Under the pieces are notes generated by a model that worked only from the letters and a program-made list of their open reading frames with translations, had not been told where the DNA came from and did no database searches. Made by a program: the position numbers and the translations under genes. This document shows, one piece after another, positions 17,365 through 26,303 of a DNA stretch of 64,000 nucleotides (position 1 is its first letter; each line of letters begins with the position of its first letter). Origin of the DNA: Armatimonas rosea. Its GTDB lineage: Bacteria > Armatimonadota > Armatimonadia > Armatimonadales > Armatimonadaceae. Location: assembly GCF_014202505.1 (NCBI RefSeq), contig NZ_JACHGW010000002.1, positions 124,001 to 188,000 on the forward strand, in the 5' to 3' direction.

Positions 17365-18054
17365 ATGAAACATATCGGCTCTATTTTGGGGGTAGCTGGT
17401 CTGCTTGTCGTAATGAGTGCCTCACGGCCTGCCAAGGCGCAAGGCAATAACGAACTGATTGACGCGATTGCAGGCGAGATCAATCGTGTGCGAGCCCGGC
17501 CTGACAAGGTCGCTAGCGAGTTGAAGGGACAGAAGGAGGCTCTCATTGCCGCTCGGGTTAAGGTCGGAGATTCAAAGGAAGATGCAACAAAGGCAATCGA
17601 AAGCTGCATTTTAGACTTAGAAAACATCCCCACCAAATACGATAGGCTAGAAAAAATTTACCTGGATGGGACGTTGACGAGTACTGCACAATTCTTTGCA
17701 GACTCACGAGAGCCCAGTAAACCTGCCTCCTCCCGACAAATCTATGCCAAGATGCTAAAGGGCGGCTACAGGCCTCCTCTGCCTCTGCCTATCTCTAAGG
17801 ACTCTTTTGAGGAGATCTTATTGACTCTCCCGAGTAAGGGAACCAACAGCGAGAAAGCCAAAGAGATTATACAGGACCTCCTCATCGACGGGGGAGCCTC
17901 AAACATTAGCTCCGGCTATCTGCGCCGTTGCTTTATTCTGGACTATAGGCTGGTAAGTATTCCTCCGAAACAAGCCGCTTATCGCGTGGTTTTCGCGGGT
18001 ATCGGCGTAAAGGGAGAGTCCCTTCGCATTCAGTATCTAGTTAGACCACGATGA
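17365..18054 (+). CDS. Exported CAP-like protein, degenerate
   Basis: A 229-residue protein with a signal peptide (MKHIGSILGVAGLLVVMSA, cleavage near KAQ). It resembles its neighbours: an opening helix IAGEINRVRARPDKVASEL, a central helical part, and a C-terminal IGVKGESLRIQYLV strand region like the CAP fold's IGVG strand. The canonical CAP His and Glu residues are not obvious, so the active-site-like cavity may be lost. ATG 17365 has AAGGAAC upstream and begins the signal peptide. Function unknown. Confidence 0.7.
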   Translation: MKHIGSILGVAGLLVVMSASRPAKAQGNNELIDAIAGEINRVRARPDKVASELKGQKEALIAARVKVGDSKEDATKAIESCILDLENIPTKYDRLEKIYLDGTLTSTAQFFADSREPSKPASSRQIYAKMLKGGYRPPLPLPISKDSFEEILLTLPSKGTNSEKAKEIIQDLLIDGGASNISSGYLRRCFILDYRLVSIPPKQAAYRVVFAGIGVKGESLRIQYLVRPR

Positions 18055-18070
18055 AAAAAGCAATAATACA

Positions 18071-18841
18071 ATGAAAAAAGACGTAAATCTAGGAATGTTA
18101 TGTGGGGCAGGTCTGCTCTTTGCAGCAGCGGCTCATGCCCAGCAAATCGACGACAACAACTCACCACCGCCGCCGCGCCCGCTGGACCGGGATCGCTTGG
18201 CTAAGGCGATCATCGAAGAGATCAATATCGCTCGCGTACACTCCAAATCGGTCTCCGACTCGATTGAGCAGCAGCGCAGCGCCTATATCACCCAGCGCAC
18301 CAAGCAGATCGCTAAGCCGGACTCGGAGAAGGTGGCTGCTGAGTCTATCGATACCTGCCTCACCGATATGCGGATCCATGTGGGAAGCGCCGGTCTACCG
18401 GAGCTGAAGACCGCTCCCAAGGGGATGCTCTTTGCCCAGAAGTGTATCGATACAATGCCCGACGATAAAAAAATCGTCTGGTTTGATATGGTAAAGGGCT
18501 GGGAGGCGGAGGGTAACCGCCGCCGCTCCATTGAGGACATTAAAGCCAACGGGACTCCCTGGCGCGAGCTGATCGTCCCGATCCCCACCTATGTCCCCAA
18601 GCCGCCGCGTGGCTGGGCTGACGAGGTGGATATCGCTCGACGGCTCGTCCTTGACAACCTCATTGACTGGGATCACTACACGGCGATGGTTCAGGAGATG
18701 CGCTTCTTCCATCGGCAAGTCCTTCTGGACTTCCGTTGCAAGCTCAACATAAGCGCGAGGTTTAAGGACATGAAGCGTGAGTGGAAGTACATCGGAGTGG
18801 GGGTCGGCAAGACCGTTGTCCGTATCCAGCTGGGAACCTAG
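18071..18841 (+). CDS. Exported CAP-like protein, degenerate
   Basis: A 256-residue protein with a signal peptide (1-23, cleavage near AHA-QQ) followed by a proline-rich stretch. The opening helix AIIEEINIARVHSKSVSDSI and the closing WKYIGVGVGKTVVRIQ parallel the two preceding genes, so the three look like a diverged tandem family. No catalytic residues are recognised. It starts 16 bases after the previous stop and is probably cotranscribed. It overlaps the end of the convergent gene at 18838 by 4 bases. Confidence 0.7.
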   Translation: MKKDVNLGMLCGAGLLFAAAAHAQQIDDNNSPPPPRPLDRDRLAKAIIEEINIARVHSKSVSDSIEQQRSAYITQRTKQIAKPDSEKVAAESIDTCLTDMRIHVGSAGLPELKTAPKGMLFAQKCIDTMPDDKKIVWFDMVKGWEAEGNRRRSIEDIKANGTPWRELIVPIPTYVPKPPRGWADEVDIARRLVLDNLIDWDHYTAMVQEMRFFHRQVLLDFRCKLNISARFKDMKREWKYIGVGVGKTVVRIQLGT

Positions 18842-19971
18842 GGCAGTAGAAACAGCCGCCCCTCGGAGTCCCCGAGGGAGAGCTGGAGGCCGGGCATATT
18901 GGGGCTCTCGTCGCGGACGGGGGCCTCTTTTCCTGTCTCTTTGCTGACCTCGCGCACACTCTCCAGTGGGGCATCGAAGACCACGGTGGGCCAGGCGGAG
19001 TAGGCGAAGCGGTAGTTCTGCAAGAGCACCGCGCGGCGGCCGTCTCTGTGGCGAAACGCCCCGACCAGATAGTCCCCGGGGGGATCGACACGGTCTCGCT
19101 TGAGGTCCAGAATCCCCGAGCCCTTGAGCGCTTCAGCGGGCGTGTCCGTGGGGGTGACTCGGTAGACCCCGGTGCTGGTGAGCTGCATCAGAGTGGGAGC
19201 GAGGGCGCGTAGCTCGGCGTTGAGGCGCTGGGCGTGCGCGTAGTGGCGGGTCTTGGTGCCATCGGCGGCGATAATCGCGCCGCCCTTGGGAAACTCATCG
19301 CCCTGGGGAGTGAAGTAGCAGAAGTACAAGACGCCCTTGGCACCGTAGGCCAGCGATGCATAGACCTGCCAGCGGAGCTGCGACTCGGTGGGGTCGGTGT
19401 GGGGGCCGTAGGGCATGGTGTTGAAGAAGTTCCAGAAGGGAATCCCCGCCGCCAGCGACTGCTCCCGCATCACCGCCAGGTTCTCACAGTACTTATCGCG
19501 GCCATCGCGCTCCGGCCGGAAGATCGGGTAGTGGTCCATGGAGAGGACGGCGGGCCGGACGGTCTCGATAAACTGCTTCACGTGGGTGGCGTAGTCCGGC
19601 GCCCCCAGCTGCGCGGGCGAGGCGTAGTTGGGGAAAAGATTGACGTAGGCCAGCTTACCCGGGTGCGCCTTGGCAATCGCCTCCGCGCGCGCCTTGAGCT
19701 TGGGAAACTCCGTCGCACTGGGCTCGTCTTGGAGCGCGTAGCCCCAGAGGTTCGGGTCGGTAGGGAACTTTGTGGGATCGTCGCCTTGGGGCCAGAGAAT
19801 CCCCTTGAGCTTGTACTTTTTCAGCAGGGCAAAGAGCTGCGCGACGGGCTCTTTCTGGAACCCCGCCAGCACGAGATTAAAGCCCGCGTCGGCGAGCCAC
19901 TTATAGTGCGTGTCGGTGCGCGGCGGGTCTACCCAGAGCCCAATGGCAAATCGATCTTGAACAAACGGCAT
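18838..19971 (-). CDS. Glycoside hydrolase-like TIM-barrel protein
   Basis: A 377-residue protein that looks like a TIM-barrel glycosidase. It has successive strand-like segments (FAIGLWVDPP, FNLVLAGF, LKGILWPQGDD), a likely acid residue in WGYALQDEPSA, and VLSMDHYPIF, AYGAKGVLYFCYF and a C-terminal beta domain. The overall pattern recalls GH42-like or DUF4434-like proteins, but family assignment is uncertain. No signal peptide. ATG 19971 is chosen because the sequence upstream is low-complexity Arg/Pro and GGTGGAG lies just before it. Transcribed downstream of the ABC ATPase gene. Confidence 0.7.
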   Translation of the reverse strand: MPFVQDRFAIGLWVDPPRTDTHYKWLADAGFNLVLAGFQKEPVAQLFALLKKYKLKGILWPQGDDPTKFPTDPNLWGYALQDEPSATEFPKLKARAEAIAKAHPGKLAYVNLFPNYASPAQLGAPDYATHVKQFIETVRPAVLSMDHYPIFRPERDGRDKYCENLAVMREQSLAAGIPFWNFFNTMPYGPHTDPTESQLRWQVYASLAYGAKGVLYFCYFTPQGDEFPKGGAIIAADGTKTRHYAHAQRLNAELRALAPTLMQLTSTGVYRVTPTDTPAEALKGSGILDLKRDRVDPPGDYLVGAFRHRDGRRAVLLQNYRFAYSAWPTVVFDAPLESVREVSKETGKEAPVRDESPNMPGLQLSLGDSEGRLFLLP

Positions 19972-20048
19972 TGTTTTTCTCCACCCGCACGGTGAGCGTG
20001 GGGCTATGGGGCGCTTCGCGCCGCCTCCCTCGTGCCTCGGTCGGGTTT

Positions 20049-20774
20049 TTATTTGAGGACGCGGGCGAGGAACTCTCTTGTGCGGGGCTCTTTGGGGGTC
20101 TCGAAGAGCTGCTCGGGGGGGCCTTCTTCGAGGATCTTTCCGGCATCCAAAAAACACACCCGGTGCGCGACTTCTTTGCAGAAGCCCATCTCGTGGGTGG
20201 CGACCAGCATCGTGCGGCCTGTCTTGGCGAGGTCGCGGAGCACCTCGAGCACCTCGCCGACTAATTCGGGGTCCAGCGCTGAGGTGGGCTCGTCAAAGAG
20301 CAGGACGGCGGGCTGCATGGCGAGCGCACGGGCGATTGCGACCCGTTGCTGCTGGCCGCCGGAGAGCTGTGCGGGGAGCTTGTCAGCGTGCTCGCTGAGG
20401 TGCACCTGCGCCAAGAGCTCCCGGGCTTTTTTCTCCGCCGTGGCCTTGTCGAGCTTGCGGACTTTCTGGGGCGCGAGGGCGACATTTTGCAGCGCGGTGA
20501 GGTGCGGAAAGAGATTGAAGCGCTGAAAGACCATCCCAATCTGCTGGCGCAGCGTGTTTTCGTCGTGGTCGGTCTTCCCCTGAAACGTCACTGTCCCACC
20601 GCTGGGAGTCTCCAGGCGATTGAGGCAGCGCAGGAGTGTCGACTTGCCCGAGCCGCTCGCCCCGATCAGCCCGATCACCTCGCCCTCCTTCACCGCGAGC
20701 GAGATGCCTCGCAAGACCGGGGTCTGCCCAAAGGATTTCTCCAAGTTCTGAATGTCCAGCAGTGTCGCGCTCAT
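20049..20774 (-). CDS. Amino-acid-type ABC transporter ATP-binding protein
   Basis: A 241-residue ATPase of the GlnQ/HisP class. Walker [10 protein letters not shown] (38-46), Q-loop FQRFNLFPH, signature LSGGQQQR (137-144), Walker B with [11 protein letters not shown] (158-168) and the switch His in VATHEMGF are all intact. Members power uptake of polar amino acids. No permease or binding-protein gene is adjacent, so it works with a system encoded elsewhere. TATAAT ends 6 bases before the ATG on the minus strand, giving a likely leaderless transcript. Confidence 0.93.
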   Translation of the reverse strand: MSATLLDIQNLEKSFGQTPVLRGISLAVKEGEVIGLIGASGSGKSTLLRCLNRLETPSGGTVTFQGKTDHDENTLRQQIGMVFQRFNLFPHLTALQNVALAPQKVRKLDKATAEKKARELLAQVHLSEHADKLPAQLSGGQQQRVAIARALAMQPAVLLFDEPTSALDPELVGEVLEVLRDLAKTGRTMLVATHEMGFCKEVAHRVCFLDAGKILEEGPPEQLFETPKEPRTREFLARVLK

Positions 20775-20841
20775 GCCGGAATTATAGCAGAGCGGAACTC
20801 AGAAGGGGGAAATGGGGTTTAAGACCCGGTATAACACAACT

Positions 20842-21258
20842 ATGGCTGGAACGAATCCCTACGCGGCACCGGTTTCTTACGAGAAGCCCAAGCAACCCTA
20901 CAAGCTGACGATCCTCATGGACGGCGAGAAGCACGAGTTTACGATCAATCCGTCGTCATTGCCTATGGGCGACAATGGCCTCCCCGGCTCGATCCTCGAT
21001 ATCTGCGATGGCCAGGGGCTCCCGCTGGAGCACACCTGCGGCGGGGTCTGCGCCTGCTCGACCTGTCATATTGTTGTGAAAGAGGGCTGGAGCTCGCTCA
21101 ACGAGGCCACCGAGGACGAAGAAGATCAGCTCGAAGAGGCACCCGGCCTGACCCTGCGCTCACGCCTGGGCTGCCAGTGCGTCCCCAACGGCACCCAAGA
21201 CGTGGTTGTCGAGGTGCCCGGCTGGAACCGAAACGCCGTCAAAGAGACGCCGCACTAG
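20842..21258 (+). CDS. Adrenodoxin-type 2Fe-2S ferredoxin
   Basis: A 138-residue ferredoxin with cluster ligands Cys66, Cys72, Cys75 and Cys111 in HTCGGVCACSTCH and RLGCQC. The segment SSLNEATEDEEDQLEEA is the acidic helix typical of ISC-type ferredoxins, used for partner docking. Role: electron transfer, often in Fe-S cluster assembly. Start choice: ATG 20842 has TATAAC 6 bases upstream (leaderless); an in-frame ATG at 20812 follows a purine-rich AGAAGGGGG and would add 10 residues. No Fe-S assembly genes are adjacent. Confidence 0.9.
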   Translation: MAGTNPYAAPVSYEKPKQPYKLTILMDGEKHEFTINPSSLPMGDNGLPGSILDICDGQGLPLEHTCGGVCACSTCHIVVKEGWSSLNEATEDEEDQLEEAPGLTLRSRLGCQCVPNGTQDVVVEVPGWNRNAVKETPH

Positions 21259-21287
21259 CACCTGGATGGGGCATCCCCCCGTTGGGG

Positions 21288-21480
21288 CATCCCCCCGGCG
21301 GCACCACCGCCGACCCCCTTCGCCTGAAACCCAACTTCGTTGGGGCGAAGGGGGTTGGGGGCTTCCTTAATCCCCTTCGCAGCGACGAAGGAGTGAAAAG
21401 GCGAAGGAGCGAAAAGGCGAAGGGGGTCGCGAGCGGTGCGAGCGGGGGGATGTAAGTAGGGCGGTGCCGCCGGGGGGATG
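21288..21480. mobile_element. MITE-like element with 18-bp terminal inverted repeats
   Basis: A 193-bp non-coding segment bounded by perfect inverted repeats CATCCCCCCGGCGGCACC (21288-21305) and its complement (21463-21480). Inside are two 16-bp tandem units (21387-21402, 21403-21418) and inverted copies of a CCCCTTCGCC motif. A partial terminal copy (CATCCCCCC) precedes it at 21272. It encodes no transposase. It sits directly against the promoter of the glycosidase gene at 21497. A similar end sequence occurs in the small gene at 6410. Confidence 0.75.
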
Positions 21481-21496
21481 CGCGATAAAATACCCC

Positions 21497-23398
21497 ATGC
21501 AAAGTGGGCAAGAGCGTTGGGCGTTGGCGGATTCCGGGATTGCGTGGACGATTGAGGGCACGAAGGGGCTGCCTCACCACGACCATGTGGAGCTGAGTGG
21601 GCGACGGCTGAGCGCGATCCTGCGCTACGGAGTGGACGAAAAGCGCCGCTTGGTCCTGAGCCGCGAGGTGATCTGGCCGACCCTGCGGCTCAAGCGCGAC
21701 GATGTCCGGGGCTATCTCAAGCGCGAGTGGGGCAATGAGATCATCCCGCCCATTCGGATCGAGGGAATTCCTCTGATCCCCGGCCCAGTCCGCGAGATTC
21801 GCCACTGGGAAGGACGGCTGACTGTCACCCACATGCCGCTGGATGGGATCGCGGTCCAGCGCCATCTCTTCCCCTGCGAGGACAAGCCCGCGCTGCTGGA
21901 GCGCTGGAGTATCATCAACTTTAGCGAGGCCCCCATCAGCCTGGAGTGCCACCTCGAAGAGAACGGGGAGACCGTGGCCTGCTACGACGGCGAGGCGGTG
22001 GTGAGCCTGAAGGTGGTCGAGGGCAACACGCTCCTGGTGCGTCCCGGCGAGTTTGGCAACATCACGCTTGCGTTTCTCGCCCATAAGAAAAATACAGCCC
22101 TGCCCGCCATCAATGTCCACGACGAGGCCGTGGCACGGGGGCGGCGCTGGAAGGCGCTGGACGAGAGCATGCGTCTCACGACCCCCGATCCGGTGATCAA
22201 CCAGGCCTTTACCTTTGCCAAGTGGCGCGCCGCCGAGAGCCTGTTTGAGACCAAGATGGGGCTGGTGCACTCCCCCGGCGGGGGGCGCTACTACGGCGGG
22301 GTCTGGGCCAACGACCAGGCTGAGTACGCCAATCCGTTCTTTGGCTATCTGGGCGACTCGCTCTGCCATGAGGCGTCGATGAACGCCTACCAGGAGTTCG
22401 CCGCCGAGCTGACCTCCAGCTACCGGCCCCTGCCATCGTCGTTTGAGGTCGAGGGCGATGTGGTCTGGCGGCAGTGTGGCGACCGGGGCGATGCGGCCAT
22501 GATCGCCTCGGGGGCGAGCCGCTACGCGCTGGCGAGCGGGGACCATGAGGCGGCGCAGAAGCTCTGGCCACTGATTGTCTGGTGCCTGGAGTACTGCCGC
22601 CGCAAGACCGACACGCGCGGCATCGTGGTCTCCGACACCGATGAGCTGGAGGGGCGCTTCCCGACCGGCGATGCCAATCTCTCGACATCGTGCCTGGCCT
22701 ACGATGGCTACCGCCGCGCTGCCGACCTCGCCCGAGAGCTGGAGCATGAGGCGCTCACCACGCAGTACGACGAGGCCGCCGATGCGCTGGCGCTCGCGAT
22801 TGAGCGGCACTTTGGCGCGGAGGTGGAGGGCTTTACAACCTACCGCTACTACGAGGGCAACACGACCCTGCGCGCCTGGCTCTGCCTGCCGCTCGTGATG
22901 GGGCTCGCCCCCCCCGCCCCCGCAAGCGGGGGAGCTAGCCGGCGCGACGGCACGATCGCTGCCCTGCTCTCTCCACGGCTCTGGACCGACGATGGCCTGG
23001 CGACCGAGTCCGGGGACACGGTGTTCTGGGACCGGGCGACCCTCTACGGCCTGCGCGGGCTCTTCGCCACGGGCGCGACCGAGCAGGCGCTGGAGAAGCT
23101 CACCGCGTTCTCCAAGCGCCGCCTGCTGGGCGAGCATGTCCCCTACGCGGTCGAGGCCCACCCCGAGGGAAGCCAGGCCCACCTCTCCGCCGAGAGCGCC
23201 CTCTACTGTCGCGTCATTACGGAGGGGCTCTTTGGGATTGTCCCGCGTGGGCTGGACCGCTTTGATGTCAACCCGCGCCTCCCGGAGGGCTGGGACGCCA
23301 TGTCGCTGACTCTGGCGGGCTTTGGGGGGCGCTGGGAGATTCAGGTCACGCGTACCGCCGAAGGGATTTCAACAAATCTCTCTAAAATTGGCCTATAA
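21497..23398 (+). CDS. Six-hairpin ((alpha/alpha)6) glycosidase
   Basis: A 633-residue protein with an N-terminal beta-sandwich-like part (1-220) and an (alpha/alpha)6 barrel (about 230-580), as in GH15/GH63/GH78-type enzymes. Barrel cues are YYGGVWANDQAEYANPFF, VWRQCGDRGDAAMIASGASR, WPLIVWCLEYCRRK and a Glu/Asp-rich turn SDTDELEGRFPTGDAN. Substrate not determined. No signal peptide. Residues around 471-481 (APPAPASGGAS) come from an inserted palindromic repeat. ATG 21497 is chosen because TAAAAT ends 5 bases before it and the longer frame runs into the repeat element. Confidence 0.85.
   Translation: MQSGQERWALADSGIAWTIEGTKGLPHHDHVELSGRRLSAILRYGVDEKRRLVLSREVIWPTLRLKRDDVRGYLKREWGNEIIPPIRIEGIPLIPGPVREIRHWEGRLTVTHMPLDGIAVQRHLFPCEDKPALLERWSIINFSEAPISLECHLEENGETVACYDGEAVVSLKVVEGNTLLVRPGEFGNITLAFLAHKKNTALPAINVHDEAVARGRRWKALDESMRLTTPDPVINQAFTFAKWRAAESLFETKMGLVHSPGGGRYYGGVWANDQAEYANPFFGYLGDSLCHEASMNAYQEFAAELTSSYRPLPSSFEVEGDVVWRQCGDRGDAAMIASGASRYALASGDHEAAQKLWPLIVWCLEYCRRKTDTRGIVVSDTDELEGRFPTGDANLSTSCLAYDGYRRAADLARELEHEALTTQYDEAADALALAIERHFGAEVEGFTTYRYYEGNTTLRAWLCLPLVMGLAPPAPASGGASRRDGTIAALLSPRLWTDDGLATESGDTVFWDRATLYGLRGLFATGATEQALEKLTAFSKRRLLGEHVPYAVEAHPEGSQAHLSAESALYCRVITEGLFGIVPRGLDRFDVNPRLPEGWDAMSLTLAGFGGRWEIQVTRTAEGISTNLSKIGL
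22907..22939 (+). repeat. In-frame palindromic GC repeat, copy 4
   Basis: The clearest copy: two C-tracts, GCAAGC, a G-tract and GCTAGC, folding into a CCCCCGC/GCGGGGG hairpin. Translated in frame as APPAPASGGAS between two barrel helices of the glycosidase. Confidence 0.85.
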
Positions 23399-23405
23399 TG
23401 AGGGC

Positions 23406-23765
23406 ATGCGATACTTTACAAACTACGTTTTGGCTGTGGGAGCACTGGCCCTGCTCACAGGCTGTGGAGGCGTCTCGCCTCTGGAGGCAGCTCCGGTGAC
23501 AACGGAGCGTGGTCAGGACACGACGGTGGAGGGGACGGGGACGGTTCGCTCTATCACGCAGTATGTTGGTGGGAAGCCCTCCCCGATCAAGAAGTGGGTG
23601 ATCCAGGGACCGACCGGTACGCGCTACATGCTCACCACGGCCCCAGACTCCAGCTTCTACACGGATGGGCTCGTGGTGAAGTTCAAGGTTGAGGTCCTCA
23701 GCTCCACAATGGCACCCGATGGCTACGGCCTGCCGGTTACCTTGGTGGAACTAACCAAGCTCTAA
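23406..23765 (+). CDS. Small lipoprotein
   Basis: A 119-residue protein with a lipobox (LALLTGC, Cys near 20) after a hydrophobic leader, so probably a membrane-anchored lipoprotein. The mature part is beta-rich (TVEGTGTVRSI, WVIQGPTGTRYML, VVKFKVEVL) and may form a small OB- or SH3-like barrel. No family recognised. TATAAT (23394-23399) overlaps the glycosidase stop codon and ends 6 bases before ATG 23406, so it is likely transcribed separately as a leaderless mRNA. Confidence 0.75.
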   Translation: MRYFTNYVLAVGALALLTGCGGVSPLEAAPVTTERGQDTTVEGTGTVRSITQYVGGKPSPIKKWVIQGPTGTRYMLTTAPDSSFYTDGLVVKFKVEVLSSTMAPDGYGLPVTLVELTKL

Positions 23766-23826
23766 ACCAAAAGCGGGGTAGGCGGTTTCCCGGGCAGCCC
23801 ACCGGTGGGTTTGAGAGAGGTGCTCT

Positions 23827-26295
23827 ATGCGTTTCTGGCCCATTCTTGTCGGGGTGCTCCTGCTCTTTGGCACGCGTCCCGCAGGCGCACAGTCCCTCGC
23901 GGCCCCGCCGTATGTACGGCAGTGGAGCTGGTTTAGTCGGGGAGGAGCCGAGGTCTTTGCGGTGGAGAAAAGCCGTGTCTACTACACCTCTCGCTCTGGT
24001 GTGGGGGCACTGGAGCTGGCCACGGGGAAGCTACTCTGGGGGAGCCTACTGGGGAAGTGGGTCCAGGCCGCTCTCCTCCACCAGGAGACTCTCTTTGCGC
24101 TGGCTCCCAATGAGAACCCCTGTGCTCTCTATGCCGTCCACGCGAGCACGGGGAAGTCACGCCTGCTGGTTTCCTTTCCACACCGGGCCACCACACTGGC
24201 GCACGATGCCAACTCTCTCTATGTACTAGACGAGCACGGAAAGCTCTGGGCAGTCTCCCCCTTGACCGGGAAAGTTCTCTGGAGCACGGCATTGGTAGCC
24301 AAGAGTGGACGCCGCTCGTTCTCTGCCAATCTCCTCTGCACAAAAGATAGCCTCTACGTGGGGCTGAGCGATGTGGGGGAGATCGGGCTGGACTCAAAGA
24401 CAGGAAAGGTTCGCTGGAGCCGCAAGGCCGAATATGCCCACCTCTACCCTGCACTTCCGTATGGCGATACGGTTATCACACGCTTCGCGGGCCTTCAGCG
24501 GACCGATATTCGGACCGGGAAGATTGTCTGGAAGAAGACACTGGAAGCGTGGAATTTTGCTCTGATCGACGATGTTCTAATTCTGCAAACACTAAGCGCA
24601 TTTCAAGGATACCAAGCAAGCACTTGCGTACCCCTCTGGCACTACCCGACCACTCCGCGCGAGTTCTCATTAGAACAAGGTCTCTCGCTTGGGAAGAGTG
24701 TTCTTCTCCACGAGCGCACGGAGGAGAATCCAGTGGCGGCCTTACTCACCAGCACGGGCAAGGAGCTTTGGAAAGAGCCGACTCCCTTCACGGGAACCCC
24801 CGTCTACGCCGAGTCGGGCCGCGTGATCACAGATGATGGCTTCTGTATCCGGGGTTACACTCGGGGGACGCCTCCCTCTCTCCCTGCCACAGAGCCGGAG
24901 AAGAAGGCACTCGCCGAGCGTCTGGCCTCACACTTTGAGCAGATTGACAACCGGGAACGCAAGCTTTTGGAGCGGCTCAAGCCCTACACCTTCCCCCCCT
25001 TTCTGGCGCACTATCTGGATTGGGCAAGACGCTACGATGCCAAACGCGATAGCGCGGAGAGCCAAGCCTACTACAGCCTCATCATGGATGCGCGTCCTTA
25101 CTTGCTCTCCCTCTGCGAGAAAGAAAACACCGAGGCAATGGTGGCGGGCTGGAAGAGCCTCGGCGCGAAGAGTAGCTGGCGCAGGGAGCTGGAGAGTGTG
25201 CTTCAGGAGAAAGGCGACCCGGCAGGCTATGTCCCGATTCTCGTTGCCAGCCTGAAGACGCAGCCACAGACGCGGCACGATGACAGTGCGGCCCTCTCCG
25301 CTGTCGCGCACTCATCGCATTCTGAGGCAGTGGCGTTTCTGATCGAAGCACTGCGTGATCCCAAAGCTCCCCCCGACTGGCGCCGGGAGGCATTTCGCCA
25401 CCTTGCGGGAACGGGCGGTGTCGCCGGGGCAGCCGCCGTACGGGAGGCTCGGGCAAAGCGCGTCCCACGTAAGCCCTGGTACGAGCGCCTGGAGCTAAGC
25501 AAGTTAGAGCCAGAGGAGCTTGTCGCCACCAAGAAAGATACCAAAGGTCGCACGTGGCTCCTCTTTCACAGCGCGATCCTGGGAAACCGGAACGATCTGT
25601 TTCTCGTGGAGAAGCGAAAGGCGGGCACTTGGGGGACGCCGCTCTTTACGGGGATCGCAACAGAGGACCGAGACAGACCAAGTGCCTCCCGGCGATTCTC
25701 TGGCATCCCTACCCGCAGCAAGTTTGTCAAAACGGAGTGGATCAAGCGCCTCCCCGACGACCCGACCCTTCGCAGAGATAGCGATGGCGATGGCCTGACT
25801 GATCTTGTCGAGCAACGCTTGGGGCTGAGTCCCAAGAACGCCGACACGGATGGCGATGGCCTGCGCGACGGAGTCGATCCTTGTCCCAATGTGGCACCGC
25901 GTCCCCTCGACGATACGGAGAAAATCCTGGCTGCCTGCGTGGAAGCCTACTTCTTTGCCTTCCACTGGGACACCCCGAGTCTTTTTTCCCTGTACGGGGT
26001 GACTCCCTTTGAGCTCTATGGCTCTTCTGGGGTCGCCCTCTGGCACGCTTCTGGTGAGATGAATCCTCTCTTCTCCGTCTATGAAGGAGGTGTCAATCTG
26101 ATCAATTTCTATGCCCCTGGAGAAGAGAGCAAACAAAAGAGAGAGCGGGTTGCCTATAGCGCCGATCGTCAGAGCGCACGCGTGATGATCTCTCGCTACG
26201 CGGGTGGCCTGGATGGGGATACGAGTGAGGTGTTCCTGAAAAAAATCGAGGGCGAGTGGTTTGTCGTGGACTTCCAGTTGCGCTTGGTCTCGTGA
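23827..26295 (+). CDS. Exported PQQ-like beta-propeller protein with calcium-binding repeats
   Basis: An 822-residue secreted protein. After a signal peptide (1-22) come PQQ/Trp-docking-like propeller repeats (about 40-320; recurring pattern TGKLLWG, TGKVLWS, TGKVRWS, TGKIVWK), a helical HEAT-like segment (about 480-560; SHSEAVAFLIEALRDPKAPP), and a thrombospondin type-3-like calcium repeat near 648-690 (DSDGDGLTDL, DTDGDGLRDG). The last part (700-822) ends GEWFVVDFQL, like NTF2/SnoaL-fold domains. It is followed by a close paralogue with the same order, so this is a tandem duplication. Probably a structural or scaffold protein outside the cytoplasm. Confidence 0.85.
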   Translation: MRFWPILVGVLLLFGTRPAGAQSLAAPPYVRQWSWFSRGGAEVFAVEKSRVYYTSRSGVGALELATGKLLWGSLLGKWVQAALLHQETLFALAPNENPCALYAVHASTGKSRLLVSFPHRATTLAHDANSLYVLDEHGKLWAVSPLTGKVLWSTALVAKSGRRSFSANLLCTKDSLYVGLSDVGEIGLDSKTGKVRWSRKAEYAHLYPALPYGDTVITRFAGLQRTDIRTGKIVWKKTLEAWNFALIDDVLILQTLSAFQGYQASTCVPLWHYPTTPREFSLEQGLSLGKSVLLHERTEENPVAALLTSTGKELWKEPTPFTGTPVYAESGRVITDDGFCIRGYTRGTPPSLPATEPEKKALAERLASHFEQIDNRERKLLERLKPYTFPPFLAHYLDWARRYDAKRDSAESQAYYSLIMDARPYLLSLCEKENTEAMVAGWKSLGAKSSWRRELESVLQEKGDPAGYVPILVASLKTQPQTRHDDSAALSAVAHSSHSEAVAFLIEALRDPKAPPDWRREAFRHLAGTGGVAGAAAVREARAKRVPRKPWYERLELSKLEPEELVATKKDTKGRTWLLFHSAILGNRNDLFLVEKRKAGTWGTPLFTGIATEDRDRPSASRRFSGIPTRSKFVKTEWIKRLPDDPTLRRDSDGDGLTDLVEQRLGLSPKNADTDGDGLRDGVDPCPNVAPRPLDDTEKILAACVEAYFFAFHWDTPSLFSLYGVTPFELYGSSGVALWHASGEMNPLFSVYEGGVNLINFYAPGEESKQKRERVAYSADRQSARVMISRYAGGLDGDTSEVFLKKIEGEWFVVDFQLRLVS

Positions 26296-26303
26296 GGTAT
26301 TGC

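Noticed and set aside
21239-23182. 647-residue open frame opposite the glycosidase gene
   Set aside because: It passes through the repeat element and has shadow-like composition, while the plus strand encodes a recognisable six-hairpin glycosidase.
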